64,000 nt of DNA from Bacteroidota bacterium (GTDB lineage: Bacteria; Bacteroidota; Ignavibacteria; UBA10030; UBA8401). The stretch spans positions 486,700-550,699 of the forward strand of contig DATJPT010000008.1 in NCBI GenBank assembly GCA_035506275.1. The letters run 5' to 3'. The translations under genes were made by a program, and so were the position numbers. Within the stretch, counting starts at the first letter, position 1, and each line of letters opens with the position of its first letter. Shown piece by piece: positions 54,808 through 63,850 of the stretch. Under the pieces are notes generated by a model. That model did not search any database and was not told the DNA's origin. It saw only the letters and a program-made list of their open reading frames with translations.

Positions 54808-55566
54808 TCAGATGCTCTCACAATCCTCTTCGGGAATCCAGCCGATCTTTCCGTCGGCGAGACGGATTTTCCGCCAATGATTGACGTCATCCAGCACCTG
54901 AATTTTCAGCCCCTTATGGAGGACGAAGAGATCGTTTCCCTTGCTGTCCGGCGCCGCTTTGATGTTCGCGACATCGCTCATGACGATTGCAAATTCGGTA
55001 TTCGATTCTTTATAGGATTGGACTCCGTAGCCGATCATCGTGAGAATGAGAAGAGCCGAAAAGAGCAATCCGCCGAACATCGCGACCCTTTTTTGAGTGT
55101 ACGTTTTCACGAAGAACAGGACGGCAAACGAGAGCAGCATGAGAAGATAGAACGCGTACACGATCCATCCCATCGTTGAGAGCGAGAAGAGCGTGAGCAT
55201 GGTATCGATCCAGCGGTACACAAAGATCCGCGGCACGGCATCGATCTTATCCACCACCTGAAGGTTGGCCAGCTGAAGGTTGAATTGCACATCCTCGTCG
55301 CGCGGCAGAAGCTCTTTCGCCCGTTCGTAATTGAGGATCGCTTTCTGGACGTTGCCGTTTTTGTAGTATGCGTTGCCAAGGTTGAAGTAAAGCTCCCCGC
55401 TCTCAAAACCGCTTTGGATGATCTTTTCGTACAGGGCGATCGCATCCGGATATTTCGCCTGGAGATAGAGTTGATTTGCCTGATCAAACGTCCGGCCTGC
55501 TTCGTCCGAATACGAAACGCTTCCAATCGCGCTCATGAGGAACAGGAGGGGCAAGAATCGTTTCAT
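54808..55566 (-). CDS. batE: BatE: TPR and SH3-domain aerotolerance protein
   Basis: 252 residues from ATG 55566, which overlaps the batD stop (ATGA). Signal peptide, TPRs at about 28-100 (YPDAIALYEKIIQSGFESGELYFNLGNAYYKNGNVQKAI), two membrane helices (about 130-185) and a C-terminal bacterial SH3 (NIKAAPDSKGNDLFVLHKGLKIQVLDDV...WRKIRLADGKIGWIPEEDCESI). Last gene of the bat operon. Confidence 0.9.
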   Translation of the reverse strand: MKRFLPLLFLMSAIGSVSYSDEAGRTFDQANQLYLQAKYPDAIALYEKIIQSGFESGELYFNLGNAYYKNGNVQKAILNYERAKELLPRDEDVQFNLQLANLQVVDKIDAVPRIFVYRWIDTMLTLFSLSTMGWIVYAFYLLMLLSFAVLFFVKTYTQKRVAMFGGLLFSALLILTMIGYGVQSYKESNTEFAIVMSDVANIKAAPDSKGNDLFVLHKGLKIQVLDDVNHWRKIRLADGKIGWIPEEDCESI

Positions 55567-57416
55567 TTGCTCAACTCCTTCTCCGTCGAAATGATAACGC
55601 TGCTGGCCATTTCGTAGATCTTGCTCTTTTCTTCCTGCTGCGAGCTCGCCGGTGCATACCGGGCAAATTCGCAAGCCTCCAGGCACTCCTTCAAGCGAGT
55701 CACCACCTCAGCAGAAATGGGTTTCTCTTCGAGCTGTTTCATCACATTGTCGATGGAAAGTTCGGCACGGTCGATGGAAAGCTTGTCAGAAACGTATGCC
55801 CAGAGCGCGCGGGAGACCTCGGCGTAGAATGCTTCCGAATTCTCCGACTGAAGCAGCGTCTTCGCTTCCTTCAGCTTCTTCGAAGCAATTTTCATCGCTT
55901 TGCGCGACCGGAACGTTGCAACGTCCGAGAGTTCCCTCATGGTCTTTCGGCGGTACGCCGCAAGGCCGACGAAAGCGAGCAGGGGCAGCACCGTAATGAT
56001 CGCCACCGTGGAGACGGGAAGGATCTCCCCACCTTTCCTGCGGAACGAACCGGCGTTTGTTTTAATGAAGCGGATGTCCTGGTTCAGCAGCTTCACATCT
56101 TCTTTCGAAAATCCGGTGACAAGCTGCGGAGCTTCGGCGCTTCCTTTTTCAACGTTCAGGTCGAAGGCGTTCGACCTCAACACGACGTACTTTTCTCTGG
56201 CCGGGTCAAAGTAGGAGAACTCGAGCGGAGGAATTCTTTTTTGTCCGGGATACCGCGGAACGAGCAGCCACTCGAATGTCTTCGAGCCGTTCACCACGCC
56301 GCTGGTCCGGTCGATGTTCTCGGTGACTTTCGGGTCGTATTTTTCGAAGTCGTTGGAAATTTCAAGATTCGGAGCTTCAAGAATCTTGATGTTGCCGGAG
56401 CCTCCGATCGTCGCCTTGAGCGACACCGGTTCGTTTGCTTTCACGCTCGAGCTGCTGACGCCGGCGCTCATCGTAAACTTTCCAACGGCTCCTTTAAACG
56501 ATGACGGAACATCTGCCTTCGGCAGAGGAAGCACGGTCACTTTCACCGCCGCGCTCTTAATAGTGACGTTCGACGTGGCAAAATTATTGAAGAACGGATC
56601 GTTGAAGAATTGGTCGAAAAAGTCGTTCGAACGCTTCTTGTTCTGCATCTGGACCTGGCAAACAATTTCCAGAGGATTCACCTCAAGCGTTCCGGATTGC
56701 GTCGGGAAAAGGGCAACCTTTTTCAACAATCCGGCCTGGTACTGCTTGCCGTTGACGACTTCAGTCGTCAAGGACACTTGCTGCGGGACCGAAAGTTCCT
56801 CCCCCCAAAAACCGGTCATTGCCGGCAGCTTCTCGATGGTATAGTTGGAAATCCTGACTCTCGTGTACACTTTGAACGTCACCGTCACTTGCTCGCCGAG
56901 GAAAACGCGCGTTCGGTCTGCTGTTGCCCGCAGAAAAAGATTATCGCCGACCTGTGCATCCTGACCGGCAGCCTGTCCGGACGCTCCGGATTGCTTTGAC
57001 GTTGTGCTCCCCTTGACCACGGTGATCTCGATCGGCTGCGAAGAATATTCTTTTCCCCCTTTTTCGATCGTCGCCGACCCGAGAGTGAATTTCCCCGGTT
57101 CGCGCGGCTGGATGACATAACTGTATGTCACCGACGACGACATGGAACCGTTGATGATCTGAACGCTCGACGACTGGTTCGGTCCGGAGAGGATCATGAA
57201 TTTGCTCATGTCGGGCAATTTCGGCACACCTCCTCCCGATATGCCCCCTCCGTTCAACGTCAGTTCCAACGTAAACTGCTCATCCTGCGCAACGGTGCTC
57301 TTATCAACCGCGGCCGTAAACGTGATATTCTGTGCCGAAAGGAATATGGGAACGGCCATCAACACCAAGCCTATTGCCGCAATGCGACTTTTCACTTTTA
57401 TCTTATCTCTATTCAC
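55563..57416 (-). CDS. batD: BatD (oxygen-tolerance) membrane protein
   Basis: 617 residues. Signal peptide (ends near FLSAQ), repeated immunoglobulin-like domains (about 30-480; GEQVTVTFKVYTRVRISNYTIEKLPAMTGFWGEELSVPQQ region), one membrane helix near 480-500 and a cytoplasmic tail with the conserved RALWAYVSDKLSIDRAELSIDNV and DACEFARYAPAS-type motif (LECLEACEFARYAP). Member of the Bat complex in the inner membrane. Confidence 0.93.
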   Translation of the reverse strand: MNRDKIKVKSRIAAIGLVLMAVPIFLSAQNITFTAAVDKSTVAQDEQFTLELTLNGGGISGGGVPKLPDMSKFMILSGPNQSSSVQIINGSMSSSVTYSYVIQPREPGKFTLGSATIEKGGKEYSSQPIEITVVKGSTTSKQSGASGQAAGQDAQVGDNLFLRATADRTRVFLGEQVTVTFKVYTRVRISNYTIEKLPAMTGFWGEELSVPQQVSLTTEVVNGKQYQAGLLKKVALFPTQSGTLEVNPLEIVCQVQMQNKKRSNDFFDQFFNDPFFNNFATSNVTIKSAAVKVTVLPLPKADVPSSFKGAVGKFTMSAGVSSSSVKANEPVSLKATIGGSGNIKILEAPNLEISNDFEKYDPKVTENIDRTSGVVNGSKTFEWLLVPRYPGQKRIPPLEFSYFDPAREKYVVLRSNAFDLNVEKGSAEAPQLVTGFSKEDVKLLNQDIRFIKTNAGSFRRKGGEILPVSTVAIITVLPLLAFVGLAAYRRKTMRELSDVATFRSRKAMKIASKKLKEAKTLLQSENSEAFYAEVSRALWAYVSDKLSIDRAELSIDNVMKQLEEKPISAEVVTRLKECLEACEFARYAPASSQQEEKSKIYEMASSVIISTEKELSK

Positions 57417-57423
57417 CTTTCAA

Positions 57424-58134
57424 CTACCAGTCTTTTTCCACATTTCCCCTCACTACTTGTTTCTTGTGAAGCTGTTTCTGAACATTCTTTTCGTCGTTCG
57501 TGAACGCGTTCAATATCCGCTCGGCTTCGGCACGGGACATCTGCTTTTCTTGCTGCTGTTGCTGCTGCTTTTGTTGATTTTGCTGCTGATTTTGTTTTTG
57601 CTGATCCTGCTTGTCCTTGTCCCGCTGCTTCTGCTGGTCCTTTTTTTGATCCTTATCGTTCTTGTTTTGCTTGTTCTGTTGTTGCTTCTGCTGCTGTTGT
57701 TGCCGCTTCAACATTTCCTCTGCGTAGGCGAGATTGTATTTCGTGTCCTCGTCGCCCGGATTCAATTTTAAGGATCGTTTGTAGTCGCCGATGCTTTCTT
57801 GATAATTTTTCTGTTCAAGATGCGAATTTCCGATGTTATGGTGAAGCTGCGCCTGGACCTTCGGCTCTTTCGTCTTTGTGAGTGCGCTCTGATAATTCTG
57901 CACGGCTTCATCATACCGCTGCTGCTTATACAGCGCATCGCCAAGGTCGAAGTACCCCTGCATCACCTGATTGTCTTTTTCCAGCGACTTTCGATATTCC
58001 GCCTCGGCGTCCGCATACTTTTGATCTCTATACAGAGAATTGCCGTCGCTGATATGCGAACGAACGGACTGCGCTTCGGCAAAAGCACTCACGCCCGCGA
58101 GAAGAATAAGCATCGTGAAGAAACGAGATCTCAT
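57424..58134 (-). CDS. batC: BatC: TPR protein with Gln/Lys-rich tail
   Basis: 236 residues. Signal peptide (MRSRFFTMLILLAGVSAFA), three TPRs at about 25-135 (NSLYRDQKYADAEAEYRKSLEKD...), then a 55-residue low-complexity stretch of Gln, Lys and Asp (about 147-200) and a conserved-looking end (MSRAEAERILNAFTNDEKN). The low-complexity linker is normal for BatC but long here. Lies 7 bases before batD. Confidence 0.9.
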   Translation of the reverse strand: MRSRFFTMLILLAGVSAFAEAQSVRSHISDGNSLYRDQKYADAEAEYRKSLEKDNQVMQGYFDLGDALYKQQRYDEAVQNYQSALTKTKEPKVQAQLHHNIGNSHLEQKNYQESIGDYKRSLKLNPGDEDTKYNLAYAEEMLKRQQQQQKQQQNKQNKNDKDQKKDQQKQRDKDKQDQQKQNQQQNQQKQQQQQQEKQMSRAEAERILNAFTNDEKNVQKQLHKKQVVRGNVEKDW

Positions 58135-58187
58135 GTCAATGGTGCCCGGTTCTTGGCGCTTTGTTCAGAACTATTAAGACCTTTCCC

Positions 58188-59252
58188 CTAAACAATACTT
58201 TCATCGTTATCGACAGCTATCGCTTTAAATGGATTAATCCTATCGAGCCAGGGAATCTTTTTGTCGGACAAGAATACGTCAATGACCAGCAAAAGGAGCG
58301 CTAATCCGATAAAATACTGAAATTGGTCCTCAAAATCAGTGAATTGTTTTGTCCCGAACTCGCTCTTTTGAAGCGCATTCACCTCTTTATAGATCACGTC
58401 CAATTCATCCTGGCTGTTCGTTGCACGGAAGTATTTGCCGTTCCCGAGCGTTGCCATTTTCTCCAACGTAGTCTCATCCAGCTTCGTCAAGACGACGTTG
58501 CCTGCTCGATCCCGCTTAAAGTCCACTTGTTTGCCGCCGGCGTCATAGATCGGGATCGGAGCCCCCGCCGGCGAACCCATGCCGATGGTATAGATCAACA
58601 CGCCTTTCTTGCCTGCATCCTCGGCCGGTCCTATCGCATCCCCCTCATTGTCTTCGCCGTCGGTGATGATCACCAAAACCTTTTTCGTCGGCGTGTTCAG
58701 GTCGAAAGATTTCATCGCTTTCTCGACCGCGCTTCCGATGGCTGTCCCCGGAGTAGGCACCGATTCGACATCGACCGCATCCAGGAAAAGGTCTGCCGCG
58801 CTGTAGTCTGTCGTCAAAGGGAATTGCACGTAGCTCTCGCCGGAAAAAATGATCAGTCCGATCCGGTCGCCGGCCAGCCGGCCGATAAGATTGTTGATCT
58901 CGTACTTCGCTTTGGCAAGCCGGTTCGGCTTGACGTCTTCGGCCTTCATCGAGAGCGACACATCGAGGGCGATGAATATATCGACCCCTTCCTGCTTCAC
59001 TTCTTCCTGGCGGATGCCGACCTGCGGATTAGCGAGACCGACAACGATGCACGCAACCGCTCCGAGCACGAGGATGGATTTTGTCACCCGCTTCGCTCCG
59101 CTCGATTCCGACGCAAGCCGCTCAAACATTCCAGAAGTGGAAAATTTTTCCCGTGCCTCCCGCTGCTTCCGGCCGACAAACCAAAAGAGCGCCCATGTCA
59201 GCGGAACAAGCGCCAGCCAATAGAGATATTCGGGATGTGCAAAGCGTATCAT
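58188..59252 (-). CDS. batB: BatB: VWA-domain membrane protein
   Basis: 354 residues. Two N-terminal membrane helices, a von Willebrand A domain with MIDAS residues D97, S99, S101 (DVSLSM) and DGEDNEGD near 195, and a C-terminal membrane helix near 320. The C-terminal VWA helix KTYR-type end differs from batA. Confidence 0.92.
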   Translation of the reverse strand: MIRFAHPEYLYWLALVPLTWALFWFVGRKQREAREKFSTSGMFERLASESSGAKRVTKSILVLGAVACIVVGLANPQVGIRQEEVKQEGVDIFIALDVSLSMKAEDVKPNRLAKAKYEINNLIGRLAGDRIGLIIFSGESYVQFPLTTDYSAADLFLDAVDVESVPTPGTAIGSAVEKAMKSFDLNTPTKKVLVIITDGEDNEGDAIGPAEDAGKKGVLIYTIGMGSPAGAPIPIYDAGGKQVDFKRDRAGNVVLTKLDETTLEKMATLGNGKYFRATNSQDELDVIYKEVNALQKSEFGTKQFTDFEDQFQYFIGLALLLLVIDVFLSDKKIPWLDRINPFKAIAVDNDESIV

Positions 59253-59319
59253 TGTGTTCCCGTCCGTCGTCCAGGGTCGGTGGGGCGTAGCGCTTGGTCG
59301 ATCACATTGTTACGCCGCA

Positions 59320-60312
59320 TCACGGAAGTTTCCTCAGCCATGTTTTCGAAAGACCGACGTCGACCATCAAGAGCAGTAAAGCAAAACCGACATACGAATA
59401 GAACAGTTCGGAATACCGCCGGTATGTGCGGACCTCGATCCGGGTCTTCTCAAGCCTGTCAATTTCTTTGTAGATCTTCTCGAGCGTTGCATTGTCGGTG
59501 GCGCGGAAATATTTTCCGTCCGTGAGTTCCGCAATCTTTGTCAGCGCGTTTTCGTCCAGGTCGGACTTCATCATTTGATAGCGGATCCCGAACGGGGTCT
59601 GCGCCGGATACGGCGCCTCGCCGTTCGTCCCCATGCCGACGGTGTAGATCCGGATGCCGTATGTCGCGGCGATCTGGGCGGCGGTGATCGGGTCGATCTC
59701 TCCCCGATTATTGACGCCGTCTGTCAGCAGGATAATGACCTTGCTTTTTGATTTGCTGTCCTTCAGCCGGTTGACGGCATTCGCGATGCCGAGCCCGATG
59801 GCTGTTTCTTCTTCGATCATTCCGGGCTTCACGGGCTTGAGCAGGCTTTTAAGAACAGCGTAATCGACAGTGAGCGGACACTGCGTGAAACTTTCCGACG
59901 CAAAGATGACGAGGCCGATGCGGTCGTTCGTTCTAGCGTTGATAAATTCTTCGGCGACATTCTTCGCGGCCTCGATGCGGTTCGGATGGAAATCCTCGGC
60001 AAGCATGCTCCCCGAAATATCGAGAGCCAAAATAATATCGATCCCCTCGCTGTAGACATTTTCGCCGTGCGACGTCGATTGCGGACGGGCGAGCGCCAGA
60101 ATCAGCAGGGTGAGCGCGGCCATGCGAAGAATAAACGGGAGGTGACGAGCCCGCTCCTTCCGCGTGGACGGGATCTCCGAGAACGGAAGAAGGCTGGAAT
60201 ACCGAACGTCGCTTTCCCGATTCCTCTGGCGGAAGTAATACCAAACCGACAACGCGGGGATCAGCAGCAAGAGGAAGAGAAATCCTTTGTTCGCAAATGT
60301 CACATCAAGCAT
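59320..60312 (-). CDS. batA: BatA: VWA-domain membrane protein
   Basis: 330 residues from the ATG at 60312, which overlaps the upstream gene's stop by 8 bases. MIDAS D98, S100, S102 (DISGSM) and LTDGVNNRGEID near 205. N-terminal helix (FANKGFLFLLLLIPALSVWYY) and a C-terminal helix give it two anchors. Paralogous to batB. Confidence 0.92.
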   Translation of the reverse strand: MLDVTFANKGFLFLLLLIPALSVWYYFRQRNRESDVRYSSLLPFSEIPSTRKERARHLPFILRMAALTLLILALARPQSTSHGENVYSEGIDIILALDISGSMLAEDFHPNRIEAAKNVAEEFINARTNDRIGLVIFASESFTQCPLTVDYAVLKSLLKPVKPGMIEEETAIGLGIANAVNRLKDSKSKSKVIILLTDGVNNRGEIDPITAAQIAATYGIRIYTVGMGTNGEAPYPAQTPFGIRYQMMKSDLDENALTKIAELTDGKYFRATDNATLEKIYKEIDRLEKTRIEVRTYRRYSELFYSYVGFALLLLMVDVGLSKTWLRKLP

Positions 60313-61264
60313 TCTGCGGCACCTCTTCTTTCGGTTTTGTCCGCTCAACAATATCCAGCGCTTGGGGAATGACAGCTTCGTTCTCCGAGGGAACGGGAGA
60401 ATATTTTGCGAACTTCACGAGGTCCGCGCTCACAAAAAGGTCCTCGATCAGCGACGAGATATCGGGCTCCAAGTTGAACTGTTTGAGCTGAGCAAACACT
60501 TCGTCCGACGTCATCTCTAGCGCCATGATGCCGTACCGTCCTTCAAAATACTGCCGGATAATTTCCGTGGCTTCCGAGTAAAATGCCTTGGCGTCTCCCT
60601 GCTCCCATACCCGTTTTTCTTTCAGCTGCTTCAGCCGCATCATCGCAAGAATGTGCGGCGGAATTTTGGGCGCTTCCTCTTCGACAATTTCTCCCGCCTT
60701 GATTTTTTGTCTTCGATAGAAGTAATAGCCGGCATACAGAAGACCGCAAATGAGAAGAACGATCCCCGAATACAGGGCGATTTCTTTCCATGTCAGCGGA
60801 ATGCCGATCGGAGGCTTCACATCTTTGATCGCTTTGGATGTGTCAACCTCAACGGAAGAGACCCGAATGGTCAACGGATCCGATTGAACAAAATATCTTG
60901 CGGTATCGGGGGGGTGTGTATACGCTATAAGAACCGGGGGGATAACAAATGAACCGGAGTCGTAGGCAGAGACGACAACCTTGCGTCCTTCGGTCACGGT
61001 ATGTCCGTCCACAACTTTCGGCAGTGTATCGAGGCGGACAATCTCAAAGACTCCGAGCGTATCTTTCAACGCGCTCCATGCAATCTCCGTCGAATCGGCA
61101 TGTTGTACATGCAGATTCACGCTCAGCCAGTCGCCCATCGTGATATGGGTTGAATCGACTGTCGCAGTAACCGAAACATCCTGACCAAAAGCGATCGAAA
61201 CGTTGACGGCAACAATGATGAGGATGGCGCTGAAGTGCGTCAAAACTTTTTCCCTGCTATTCAT
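60305..61264 (-). CDS. Short BatD-like membrane protein
   Basis: 319 residues from ATG 61264 (GGGAAG upstream). Signal peptide (about 12-27), one Ig-like domain (about 30-150: VSVTATVDSTHITMGDWLSVNLHVQHADSTEI), a membrane helix near 175-195 and a cytoplasmic helical tail with YSEATEIIRQYFEGRYGI and DEVFAQLKQFNLEPDIS, which parallels the BatD tail. It looks like a second, shorter BatD. Lies between DUF58 and batA. Confidence 0.8.
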   Translation of the reverse strand: MNSREKVLTHFSAILIIVAVNVSIAFGQDVSVTATVDSTHITMGDWLSVNLHVQHADSTEIAWSALKDTLGVFEIVRLDTLPKVVDGHTVTEGRKVVVSAYDSGSFVIPPVLIAYTHPPDTARYFVQSDPLTIRVSSVEVDTSKAIKDVKPPIGIPLTWKEIALYSGIVLLICGLLYAGYYFYRRQKIKAGEIVEEEAPKIPPHILAMMRLKQLKEKRVWEQGDAKAFYSEATEIIRQYFEGRYGIMALEMTSDEVFAQLKQFNLEPDISSLIEDLFVSADLVKFAKYSPVPSENEAVIPQALDIVERTKPKEEVPQNA

Positions 61265-61292
61265 TACTTCCCGCTGATTCCTTTTCCACTCT

Positions 61293-62174
61293 TTACAGCC
61301 GCTGCTCGCGCAACTTAAAAAAATCGACCAGCGGTTTGATGTACGGATTCTGGATCTGGATATCGATCCTGTCAACTTTGGTGGACACAAATAATTTCTT
61401 CAATCGCTCTTCATGCTGCTGCCAGTAATACCGGAATGCCTGCTGGATGTGAATATTGCTCGTATCGACCCAGCGCTCGCGCCCCGATTCCGCGTCCTTC
61501 AATTTCATAAGACCGACCCTCGGCATCTCCCGCTCGCGCGGGTCTCTCATCGTGACGGCGATGACATCATGTTTCTTGCTCACGATGCGGAGCGCCGCAT
61601 CGTAGCCTTGATCGATAAAATCGGAGATGAGGAATGTGATCGACCGTTTCTTGATGACCGAATTCAAGTACTGAAGAGCGCCTTTGATGTCGGTCCCGCT
61701 CCCCTCCGGATTGAACGAAAGCAGGTCGCGGACGATGCGGAGAATATGAGCTTTCCCTTTTTTGGGTGGAATGAACTTTTCGATCTTATCCGTGAAGAGG
61801 ATAAGGCCGACCTTATCGTTGTTCCGGATCGCCGAAAACGCGAGCACGGCACAGATCTCCGTGGCAATCTCATTCTTCATCGCCGAAGCGGTGCCGAAAT
61901 TCTCCGAACGGCTCAGATCGACCAGCAGCATGACCGTCAACTCGCGTTCTTCTTCGAAAATCTTGACGAACGGATGATTAAACCGCGCCGAAACGTTCCA
62001 GTCGATCGACCGGATGTCGTCCCCGTACTGGTAGTCGCGAACCTCCGAGAATTCCATTCCGCGTCCCTTGAAGACCGAATGGTACTCCCCCGAGAAGACG
62101 TGGTTCACCAGCCCGCGCGTCTTAATCTCGATCTGCCGTACTTTTTTGAGAAGCTCTTGAGTGGTCATGGGCAA
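61293..62174 (-). CDS. DUF58 (VWA-like) protein
   Basis: 293 residues, soluble. Central motif YGDDIRSIDWNVSARFN near 50, then VDLSRSENFG and ISDFIDQGYDAALR, all typical of DUF58. Always paired with MoxR in Bat clusters; probably a substrate or partner of the MoxR chaperone. Ends 28 bases before the BatD-like gene. Confidence 0.93.
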   Translation of the reverse strand: MPMTTQELLKKVRQIEIKTRGLVNHVFSGEYHSVFKGRGMEFSEVRDYQYGDDIRSIDWNVSARFNHPFVKIFEEERELTVMLLVDLSRSENFGTASAMKNEIATEICAVLAFSAIRNNDKVGLILFTDKIEKFIPPKKGKAHILRIVRDLLSFNPEGSGTDIKGALQYLNSVIKKRSITFLISDFIDQGYDAALRIVSKKHDVIAVTMRDPREREMPRVGLMKLKDAESGRERWVDTSNIHIQQAFRYYWQQHEERLKKLFVSTKVDRIDIQIQNPYIKPLVDFFKLREQRL

Positions 62175-62248
62175 TGAACTGCTAACAATGAACGGCTAAC
62201 AATGAACACTATAATCGTTGTTGATCGCCGGCTGGTCATTGTTCATTG
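62172..62248. repeat. CAATGAAC-type repeat between moxR and the DUF58 gene
   Basis: CTAACAATGAAC occurs at 62182-62193 and 62196-62207, with a third CAATGAAC partial at 62172-62180 and an inverted copy (CATTGTTCATTG) near 62237-62248. The spacing of about 13-14 bases is regular. Confidence 0.55.
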
Positions 62249-62249
62249 A

Positions 62250-63239
62250 TTACGGTACTTCAATCTTATTCAAAATCTCCTGTACAACATTCTCCGACGT
62301 CACCTCCTCGGCTTCGGCCTCATAGGTAACGGCGACGCGGTGGCGCAGCACATCGAGGCTGACCCCGCGGACGTCTTCGGGGATGACGTATCCCCGCCGC
62401 TTGATGAAGGCGAACGCTTTTGCCGCAAGAGCAAGGTTGATCGTCGCACGGGGCGATGCGCCGTAACTGATCAGCTGCGCAATTCCCGGAATTCCGTACT
62501 CTTTAGGATTCCGTGTTGCAAAGACGATCTCAAGAATGTACCGTTCGATCTTCTCGTCCATATAAATTTCCCCCATGACCGCACGCGCTTTGATGATCTC
62601 TTTCGTCGTCACCACCGGCTTTACCTGCAGTTCGGTTCCGGCCACATTTTGCCGCATGATCTGAAGCTCTTCGTCCTTCGTCGGATAGTCGATCTTGACC
62701 TTCAGCATGAATCGATCGACCTGCGCTTCGGGCAACGGATACGTTCCCTCCTGTTCGATCGGGTTTTGCGTTGCAAGTACGAGGAACGGTTCCTCCAATT
62801 TGAACGTTTCTTCTCCGATCGTCACCTGGCGTTCCTGCATCGCTTCAAGGAGCGCGCTCTGGACTTTTGCCGGCGACCGGTTGATTTCATCCGCCAGAAT
62901 GAAATTAGCGAAGATCGGTCCTTTTTTCGTCTGGAACTTCGAATCTTTTTGATTGTAGATAAGCGTTCCAACCAAATCGGCAGGAAGCAGATCCGGCGTG
63001 AATTGTATGCGCTGGAACTTTGCCTGTATCGCCGCCGCCAGGGTTTTCACGGCCATAGTTTTTGCAAGACCGGGGACGCCTTCGAGAAGGATGTGTCCGT
63101 TCGAAAGCAATCCGATGAGCAACCGCTCCATCATATTTTTTTGTCCAACAATAACCTTTCCGACTTCCATCGTGAGGAGGTCGATGAAAGCGCTTTCGCG
63201 CTGGATCTTCTCGTTGATGGCCTTAATATCGTGCTGCAT
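62250..63239 (-). CDS. moxR: MoxR-family AAA+ ATPase
   Basis: 329 residues. Walker A GVPGLAKT (54-61), Walker B and sensor in ADEINRSPAKVQSALLEAMQE, followed by the MoxR lid domain. Hexameric chaperone for assembly of VWA-containing complexes, here BatA/B/DUF58. First gene of the bat operon; divergent from the lipoprotein at 63419. Confidence 0.95.
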   Translation of the reverse strand: MQHDIKAINEKIQRESAFIDLLTMEVGKVIVGQKNMMERLLIGLLSNGHILLEGVPGLAKTMAVKTLAAAIQAKFQRIQFTPDLLPADLVGTLIYNQKDSKFQTKKGPIFANFILADEINRSPAKVQSALLEAMQERQVTIGEETFKLEEPFLVLATQNPIEQEGTYPLPEAQVDRFMLKVKIDYPTKDEELQIMRQNVAGTELQVKPVVTTKEIIKARAVMGEIYMDEKIERYILEIVFATRNPKEYGIPGIAQLISYGASPRATINLALAAKAFAFIKRRGYVIPEDVRGVSLDVLRHRVAVTYEAEAEEVTSENVVQEILNKIEVP

Positions 63240-63324
63240 TCAGCCTCCGAACATGAATAAACTAGCGTAATTATATGGCAACAATGAAGTTAGACTGCTT
63301 CTAATTTAAAAATGTTCCGCATAA

Positions 63325-63351
63325 AACCAAATTCGCGAAAAGAATTTGGTT
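63325..63351. promoter_or_regulatory. Perfect 10-bp inverted repeat in the divergent moxR/lipoprotein region
   Basis: AACCAAATTC (63325-63334) and GAATTTGGTT (63342-63351), loop of 7. The right arm lies over the -33 TTTG of the plus-strand promoter. On the minus strand the hairpin is followed by TTTT, so it may also act on the moxR leader. Confidence 0.55.
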
Positions 63352-63376
63352 CCAACAAAAATAATTCGTAATTTTT
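63345..63376 (+). promoter_or_regulatory. Promoter candidate for the small lipoprotein
   Basis: TTTG (63345-63348), 20 bases, TAATTTTT (63369-63376), seven of eight positions of TAnnTTTG. Start about 35 bases before the ATG. Confidence 0.5.
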
Positions 63377-63418
63377 CCATAGCCGTTACACAATTCCCCA
63401 TCATTAAAAGGCGTAAGT

Positions 63419-63805
63419 ATGACAAAGACGTTGATGGCATATGCCATGTTGTTACTTCTGTTCGCTGCAGGATGCGGAGAGAAAAAGGCCGATCCGGCAA
63501 AAATCGACGAAGCGGCGAAATTGATCGCCAATAAGGATTTTGAAAAAGGGATAGCGCTCATTGATGACCTCGGCAAAGCCAGTCCCAGCGACGAGGTTGT
63601 CAAGAAGGAACAGGTCGATGCTCATATGAAATATGCGAATTTTTTGATGTACGAATCGCTTCTTCCGCCGAAAGAAAAATACCCTTCGGCCTTGCGTCAA
63701 TACAGGTTCGTGGCGACGATCGATCCGACCAATAGCGAAGCGAAGGAGAATATTAATTTGATTGAGGGGATTTACAGTCAAATGGGACGGCCGATTCCGG
63801 AATAA
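63419..63805 (+). CDS. Small lipoprotein with TPR-like helices
   Basis: 128 residues. Lipobox LFAAGC with C19 as the lipid-attachment site. The mature part is a helix-rich chain with a TPR-like repeat (KEKYPSALRQYRFVATIDPTNSEAKENINLIEG). Unknown role; possibly an outer-membrane partner of the long TPR proteins. A 64-bp tandem repeat begins 45 bases downstream. Confidence 0.82.
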   Translation: MTKTLMAYAMLLLLFAAGCGEKKADPAKIDEAAKLIANKDFEKGIALIDDLGKASPSDEVVKKEQVDAHMKYANFLMYESLLPPKEKYPSALRQYRFVATIDPTNSEAKENINLIEGIYSQMGRPIPE

Positions 63806-63850
63806 AACATTTGATTGTTCACGAAGCAATTTGTATCTTTTAAGAGACAA

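Noticed and set aside
58323..59525. 400-codon plus-strand frame
   Set aside because: Antisense of batB and the end of batA; His- and Arg-rich with no domain.
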